Position numbers and translations under genes: made by a program. A stretch of 64,000 nucleotides of DNA from Streptantibioticus parmotrematis (GTDB lineage Bacteria > Actinomycetota > Actinomycetes > Streptomycetales > Streptomycetaceae), in contig NZ_JAINVZ010000014.1 of assembly GCF_019890615.1 (NCBI RefSeq), positions 1-64,000 on the forward strand, written 5' to 3'. This document shows positions 60,245 to 64,000 of this stretch, in pieces. Under the pieces are notes generated by a model. The model was not told where the DNA came from, did not search any database, and was given only the letters and a program-made list of their open reading frames with translations. The first letter of the stretch is position 1; each line of letters opens with the position of its first letter.

Positions 60245-60285
60245 GCGTTGACGCCTCCCTGACGGCCGGAGACGCGGCGTTGACG
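60245..60285 (-). promoter_or_regulatory. Direct repeats upstream of the kdp operon, candidate KdpE sites
   Basis: GCGTTGACG occurs at 60245-60253 and 60277-60285, 32 bp apart (three helical turns; CGTCAACGC in the direction of transcription). They lie 70-110 bp before the first gene of the operon, where an OmpR-type activator would bind. Confidence 0.45.
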
Positions 60286-60330
60286 TGGCCCTTACGCGTC
60301 CGCCCCGAACGGCGCGCGAGCACGCGAAAA

Positions 60331-60372
60331 GGCCGGTGGCCGGAACCACGTTCGTGGTTCCGGCCACCGGCC
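60331..60372 (-). terminator. Strong terminator between DUF3710 and kdp
   Basis: 20-bp perfect arms (GGCCGGTGGCCGGAACCACG, 60331-60350; complement 60353-60372) with a 2-nt loop. It ends the thioesterase-dut-DUF3710 operon 40 bp past its last stop and insulates the kdp promoter. Confidence 0.93.
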
Positions 60373-60411
60373 TGAGAACTGAGTCGTACGGGGGCGTCGC
60401 CCCGAAGCCCG

Positions 60412-61197
60412 TTAGCGGACCTCGGTGATCTCCGGCCCCCGCCGCATCGGGTCGATGCCGTCGCTGAACTTGCCCGGGGCCTGCTGTTCCTGGGTCATGC
60501 CCTCGGGCATCATCTGCGCGTCGTCCGGCAGCTTGAGGACGACCGGGTCGCGCGGGGCCATCGGGGAGTCGCCCCGGGTGACCACGGTGTCGCGGAAGAT
60601 CTGCTCCAGCACGCCCGCGGCCTGCGGCTGCACCGCGCCCTGGCCGGAGATCACCCCGCGCAGGAACCAGCGCGGCCCGTCGCAGCCCACGAAGCGGACC
60701 AGCTGGACCCCGCTGGAGCCGTCCGGCAGCTGCACCGGCACCTGGGCGCGCAGCTCCCAGCCGAGCGGGCCCTCGACCTCGTCGATCACGCCGCCCTGCT
60801 GGGTGATCCCGGTGGCGATCTCGTCGCGCACCTCGCCCCAGATGCCTTCGGACTTCGGCGCGGCGAACGCCTGCAGCTGGATCGCGCTGTCGCGCAGCAC
60901 CACGGTCGCGGCGACGATCGCGTCACCGGCGACCTCGACCCGCAGCTCCATGCCCTCGACCCCGGGCACGTGCAGACCGCCGAGGTCCACACGGCCCTCG
61001 GCCGGGTCCTTCACCTCGCTGATGTCCCAGGGACCGTCGGGGCGCGGCGCGGGCGGGAGGTTGTAGCGGCGGGACTCGGTCCCGTCCGACTCGTCCGACG
61101 CTGCGTCGACGTCCTCAATCGTCTCGTCCGGGCCCGCGTCTTCGGCGAGCTCGTCGAGTGCGTCTTCGCGCTCCTTGCGACGACGGAACACGGTCAC
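60412..61197 (-). CDS. DUF3710 family protein
   Basis: 261 residues. An acidic N-terminal tail (EDALDELAEDAGPDETIEDVDAA) is followed by the DUF3710 core: DPAEGRVDLGGLHVPGVEGMELRVEVA, AIQLQAFAAPKSEGIWGEVRDEIATGI, WFLRGVISG. Actinobacterial family of unknown function, nearly always next to dut. Its GTG start overlaps the dut stop by four bases. Confidence 0.93.
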   Translation of the reverse strand: MTVFRRRKEREDALDELAEDAGPDETIEDVDAASDESDGTESRRYNLPPAPRPDGPWDISEVKDPAEGRVDLGGLHVPGVEGMELRVEVAGDAIVAATVVLRDSAIQLQAFAAPKSEGIWGEVRDEIATGITQQGGVIDEVEGPLGWELRAQVPVQLPDGSSGVQLVRFVGCDGPRWFLRGVISGQGAVQPQAAGVLEQIFRDTVVTRGDSPMAPRDPVVLKLPDDAQMMPEGMTQEQQAPGKFSDGIDPMRRGPEITEVR

Positions 61198-61724
61198 TGT
61201 CCTTCCCGGTCTGAGGCGACCGAAGCGTAGCCCTGCGTAGAACCGCTCGTACCGGCCGGCCGGCCGGTGACCGCGGCATGTCCCCCAGTGGAGCCGAAAC
61301 CCCCCGTGGCCCTGGCGGAACCGGGCAGTTCCGCGACCTCGTGGAAACGGACCTTCTCGACCTGCTGGACGACCAGCTGGGCGATCCGGTCGAACCGCTC
61401 GAACCGCACGCTCTCGCGCGGATCCAGGTTGACCACAATCACCTTGATCTCTCCACGGTACCCGGCATCGACCGTCCCGGGCGTATTCACCATCGAGACG
61501 CCGCAGCGGGCGGCGAGGCCGGAGCGCGGGTGCACGAACGCCGCGTAGCCGTCCGGCAGCGCGATGGAGATGCCGGTGGGCAGCACGGTGCGCTCCCCCG
61601 GCGCGAGGTCGGCGGCCTCGGTGGTCACCAGGTCGAGTCCGGCGTCGCCGGGGTGCCCGTAGGAGGGGATCGGCACCTCGGGGTCGACCCGGTGGATCAG
61701 GACGTCGAGCGGGGCACGGGTCAC
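61194..61724 (-). CDS. dut: dUTP diphosphatase
   Basis: 176 residues. The five dUTPase motifs are visible: GDAGLDL (I), HPRSGLA (II), GTVDAGYRGEIKV (III), RFDRIAQLVV (IV) and ATGGFGSTG (V, here with extra C-terminal residues). It hydrolyses dUTP to dUMP, keeping uracil out of DNA and feeding dTMP synthesis. The GTG start overlaps the thioesterase stop, and its stop overlaps the DUF3710 start, so all three genes are coupled. Confidence 0.97.
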   Translation of the reverse strand: MTRAPLDVLIHRVDPEVPIPSYGHPGDAGLDLVTTEAADLAPGERTVLPTGISIALPDGYAAFVHPRSGLAARCGVSMVNTPGTVDAGYRGEIKVIVVNLDPRESVRFERFDRIAQLVVQQVEKVRFHEVAELPGSARATGGFGSTGGHAAVTGRPAGTSGSTQGYASVASDREGQ

Positions 61725-62326
61725 GGGTTCACCTCGAAGGCGCGGGCCACCTTGACCTGGTCGGGGTCGGCGAGGGCGGCCTTGATCTCGTCGGGGCGGC
61801 CGTTCTTGGTGAAGTGCTCCAGCTTGACCTCGACGAACACCGCGTCGGCGCGCACCGCGACCGGCCCGTCGGGGCTGCCGATGCGGCCCTCGGCGGTGCA
61901 GTAGGCCTTGCGGCCCGCGACGGCCGTGCAGCGGGCCGCGAGGTGGAGCGTGGTGCCGACCGGGACCGGGCGTACGAAGTCGGTCTCCAGGCGGCCGGTG
62001 ACGGCGATGATGCGCAGCAGCCAGTTGAGCGAGCCGAGCGTCTCGTCCAGCGCGGTGGCCAGCACGCCGCCGTGCGCGAGTCCCGGGGCACCCTGGTGGG
62101 CGGGCTGCACGGTGAACTCGGCGGTGACGGTGACGCCTTCCCCGGCGCGGGCCGCGAGGTGCAGGCCGTGCGGCTGGGTCTCGCCGCACCCGAAACACTG
62201 GTCGTAGTGCGCGCCGAGCAGCGTGCCCGGTGCGGGGGCCTCGGGATGACGCACGGGTGGGGCGGCGTCGGGGGGCGGCGTCAACGCCGGGCGTCCGGTG
62301 CCGCCGGATGCGGTAGCTCCACTCAC
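61721..62326 (-). CDS. PaaI-type hotdog-fold thioesterase
   Basis: 201 residues from GTG 62326. Core of about 130 residues: CFGCGETQPHGLHL (CFGCG-x-N/H pattern), GAPGLAHGGVLATALDETLGSL (catalytic loop HGG...DE) and ADAVFVEVKLEHF. It presumably hydrolyses acyl-CoA thioesters. It is the first gene of the coupled operon with dut and DUF3710. The extended N terminus (about 45 residues, Pro-rich) is outside the fold. Confidence 0.87.
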   Translation of the reverse strand: MSGATASGGTGRPALTPPPDAAPPVRHPEAPAPGTLLGAHYDQCFGCGETQPHGLHLAARAGEGVTVTAEFTVQPAHQGAPGLAHGGVLATALDETLGSLNWLLRIIAVTGRLETDFVRPVPVGTTLHLAARCTAVAGRKAYCTAEGRIGSPDGPVAVRADAVFVEVKLEHFTKNGRPDEIKAALADPDQVKVARAFEVNP

Positions 62327-62443
62327 GGCCCGAACCCTACCCTCCTGGGGATGCCCAACCCTTACCGTCCGTTCAGGGGATCGATTCCGGAGCGGCAGGC
62401 GTTGCCATCGCGGATCCTCGAACCGCCCGACCGGAGCGCGCCC

Positions 62444-63325
62444 ATGAGCCCACAGTCCGTCGTCGTCACCGGTGCCAGCGGCACCACCGGGCAGGCCATC
62501 ACCCTCGAACTGGCGCACGCCGGTTTCGACGTGATCGCCACCACCCGCACCGAGGAGAAGGCCGCGGCGCTGCGGCAGCGGGTCGCCGACACGGGTGCCT
62601 CGGTGCGCACCGTGCTGCTGGACGTGGCCGACCCGGTCTCCGCGGTGCGGGCGTTCACCGAGATCGCGACGTGGACGGACGGCGGGCCGTGGGCGGTCGT
62701 CAACAACGCGGGCTTCCCGCAGCCCGGGGCCGTCGAGGACGTCGACGACGAGCAGGTGCGGCGGCAGCTGGAGACCAACCTGGTGGCCCCGGCGCGGATC
62801 GCGCGGCTGGTGCTGCCGGCGATGCGCGAGCGGCGCGACGGCCGGATCGTCAACGTCTCGTCGGTGGCCGGGCGGGTGTCGATGCCGATGCTCGGCTGGT
62901 ACTGCGCGAGCGAACGGGCGCTGGAGACGGTCACCGACGCGCTGCGGATGGAGTCGGCGCCGTTCGGCGTGAAGGTGTCGCTGGTCGAGCCGGGGTCGTA
63001 CGGGTCGCTGCTGCGGCGCGGTTGCGCCCGGCTGCTGCCGGAGCTGCGGGGGTCCGCCTACCGGGCGCAGTACTCCGCGGTCGGCGAGGCCGCGCGGCGG
63101 TGCTCACGGCAGGCGGGGCCGCGTCCGGTGGCCCGTGCGGTGCTGCGGGCGCTCTCCGCCGCCCGGCCGATGCCGCGTTACCTGGTGGGCGGCGGCGCCC
63201 GGTCGACGGCCGCGCTGGACGCGGTGGCGCCGACGGTGGCGTCGGACTGGGCCAAGCAGCTGCTGACCGGGCTGCGCGAGGCACCGCCCCGGGTGGCCCG
63301 GGCGATGCGGCTGCCGACGCCCTGA
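62444..63325 (+). CDS. SDR-family protein lacking the catalytic lysine
   Basis: 293 residues. Cofactor loop TGASGTTG at 9-16, NNAG at 87-90, catalytic-position Ser in VNVSSVAG (S140). The active-site Y153-x3-K is YCASE: Glu157 replaces Lys. It resembles SDRs with 3-oxoacyl- or retinol-dehydrogenase-like extensions at the C terminus. The start ATG 62444 has GGAG 8 nt upstream; an in-frame ATG at 62351 would add 31 residues. It diverges from the thioesterase gene. Reduced or altered activity is expected. Confidence 0.85.
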   Translation: MSPQSVVVTGASGTTGQAITLELAHAGFDVIATTRTEEKAAALRQRVADTGASVRTVLLDVADPVSAVRAFTEIATWTDGGPWAVVNNAGFPQPGAVEDVDDEQVRRQLETNLVAPARIARLVLPAMRERRDGRIVNVSSVAGRVSMPMLGWYCASERALETVTDALRMESAPFGVKVSLVEPGSYGSLLRRGCARLLPELRGSAYRAQYSAVGEAARRCSRQAGPRPVARAVLRALSAARPMPRYLVGGGARSTAALDAVAPTVASDWAKQLLTGLREAPPRVARAMRLPTP

Positions 63326-63391
63326 CGGGCCTCCACCGGAGGGTACGGCCCCGGACCGGGCGGCACAGGATGGCGTGCCAAGCTTGGAGCC

Positions 63392-63853
63392 ATGGTTTCC
63401 TCGCAGCCTTACGACGAACGCCTCACCGTGCCCGGCTACTGGTGGGCGATGGCCGTGCTGTCGGGCTTCGGGTGCGCGCTGGTGGCCCTGCCGTTCGGCA
63501 CGCTGCCGATCCTGGGCACGCTGGCGGGCTCGGTCGCCGTCTTCGGCGTGGTGCTCAGCTCGTACGGCTCCGAGCGCATCCGGGTCGTGCAGGGCTCGCT
63601 GGTCGCGGGCGACGCGAAGATCCCGCTGACGGCGCTGGGCGAGGCGGTCGTGCTGGACAAGTCCGAGGCGCAGGCCTGGCGCACCTACAAGGCGGACACC
63701 CGGGCGTTCATGCTGCTGCGCTCGTACGTGCCGACCGCGCTGAAGGTCGAGGTCGTCGATCCGCAGGACCCGACCCCGTACCTGTACCTGTCGACCCGCT
63801 CCCCCGAGCGGCTGGCGGCGGCGCTGGGCCGCGCGGCGGTCAAGGCGGCCTAG
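63392..63853 (+). CDS. DUF3093 membrane protein
   Basis: 153 residues. Two close membrane helices (YWWAMAVLSGFGCALVALPFG and LGTLAGSVAVFGVVLSSYG) then a soluble domain with IRVVQGSLVAGDAKIPLTALG and RAFMLLRSYVPTALKVEVVDPQDPTPYLYLSTRSP, the DUF3093 signature. Actinobacterial family of unknown function. Confidence 0.93.
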   Translation: MVSSQPYDERLTVPGYWWAMAVLSGFGCALVALPFGTLPILGTLAGSVAVFGVVLSSYGSERIRVVQGSLVAGDAKIPLTALGEAVVLDKSEAQAWRTYKADTRAFMLLRSYVPTALKVEVVDPQDPTPYLYLSTRSPERLAAALGRAAVKAA

Positions 63854-63887
63854 CGCCCGTGCGCGGGGCCGACAGGGCCTCGGGCGG

Positions 63888-64000
63888 TCAGGCGGAGGGC
63901 GGCAGCGCGTCCCAGGGGACGCGGCGGGTGCGCAGGTCCTCGCGGACCCGGCGGGCCAGCCGTCTGGTGTCGCGCCGGTTGAGGGCGGCGCCGACGCCGG
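63888..64000 (-). CDS. C-terminal fragment of a gene running off the window
   Basis: The last 36 codons and TGA stop of a minus-strand gene: NRRDTRRLARRVREDLRTRR then VPWDALPPSA. Basic, helical, family not recognised. It converges on the DUF3093 gene. Too little is present to assign. Confidence 0.4.
   Translation of the reverse strand, partial: GVGAALNRRDTRRLARRVREDLRTRRVPWDALPPSA

Overview
The window looks like a chromosomal stretch from a Streptomyces or close relative (Streptomycetaceae). It is very GC-rich with strong third-position GC bias. It carries a long sortase-type chaplin, an XRE/DUF5753 regulator with DUF397 partners, an actinobacterial IHF-like protein, and actinobacterial-only families (DUF3093, DUF3710, DUF3159). 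No rRNA, tRNA or CRISPR array was seen.

Layout. (1) 0-8 kb: a P-loop ATPase and a DUF1697 protein, then a surface/secretome block: GH25 lysozyme-like enzyme, long chaplin, XRE-like regulator, a tiny secreted peptide, HAD acid phosphatase and a sedolisin (S53) protease. (2) 8-24 kb: a patchwork of regulator/enzyme pairs: PucR with an HSL-type hydrolase, AraC with a hydrolase, LysR with an SDR, TetR with an SDR, XRE with an extra methionine aminopeptidase, TetR with an FrsA-like hydrolase. A DUF2252 protein and a beta-lactamase-like serine hydrolase follow. Several intergenic regions here hold direct or inverted repeats that look like operators. (3) 24-30 kb: an Hrp1-like CBS protein, then about 1 kb of non-coding repeats (a MITE-like element in two copies tied to a duplicated DUF397 gene end), the XRE/DUF397 cluster, and a secreted GH54 arabinofuranosidase with a ricin domain. 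(4) 30-40 kb: an isocitrate-lyase-family enzyme, an ArsR-like regulator, two MFS exporters, small secreted or membrane proteins, an IHF paralogue, CsbD, an L,D-transpeptidase and an AraC regulator. (5) 40-45.6 kb: a decayed accessory island. It holds fragments of an SCO6745-family gene and a DUF262 gene, and one large intact gene encoding a DNA2/NAM7-like helicase fused to a PLD nuclease and a DUF5710 domain, the architecture of a Mokosh type II (MkoC) anti-phage protein. The island abuts a TrmA-family RNA methyltransferase, and a second copy of that gene's 3' end lies just beyond its stop codon. (6) 45.6-64 kb: conserved core. This is a TrmA-family methyltransferase, then a potassium block (KimA-like permease, divergent TrkA pair, DUF3159 and OB-fold proteins, and a kdp operon reading 27-aa ORF-kdpF-A-B-C-D-E on the minus strand). 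After that come a coupled thioesterase-dut-DUF3710 operon, an SDR lacking the catalytic lysine, and a DUF3093 protein.

How the genes work together. The potassium block gathers two uptake routes (KimA-like, KdpFABC), a sensor/regulator pair (KdpDE) and two TrkA-type K+/nucleotide-sensing subunits within 13 kb. The left third is mostly surface or secreted hydrolases next to dedicated regulators. The most interesting candidates are the MkoC-like protein in its decayed island and the inverted-repeat element at 24.97-25.82 kb. All functional calls come from reading motifs; no database search was possible.
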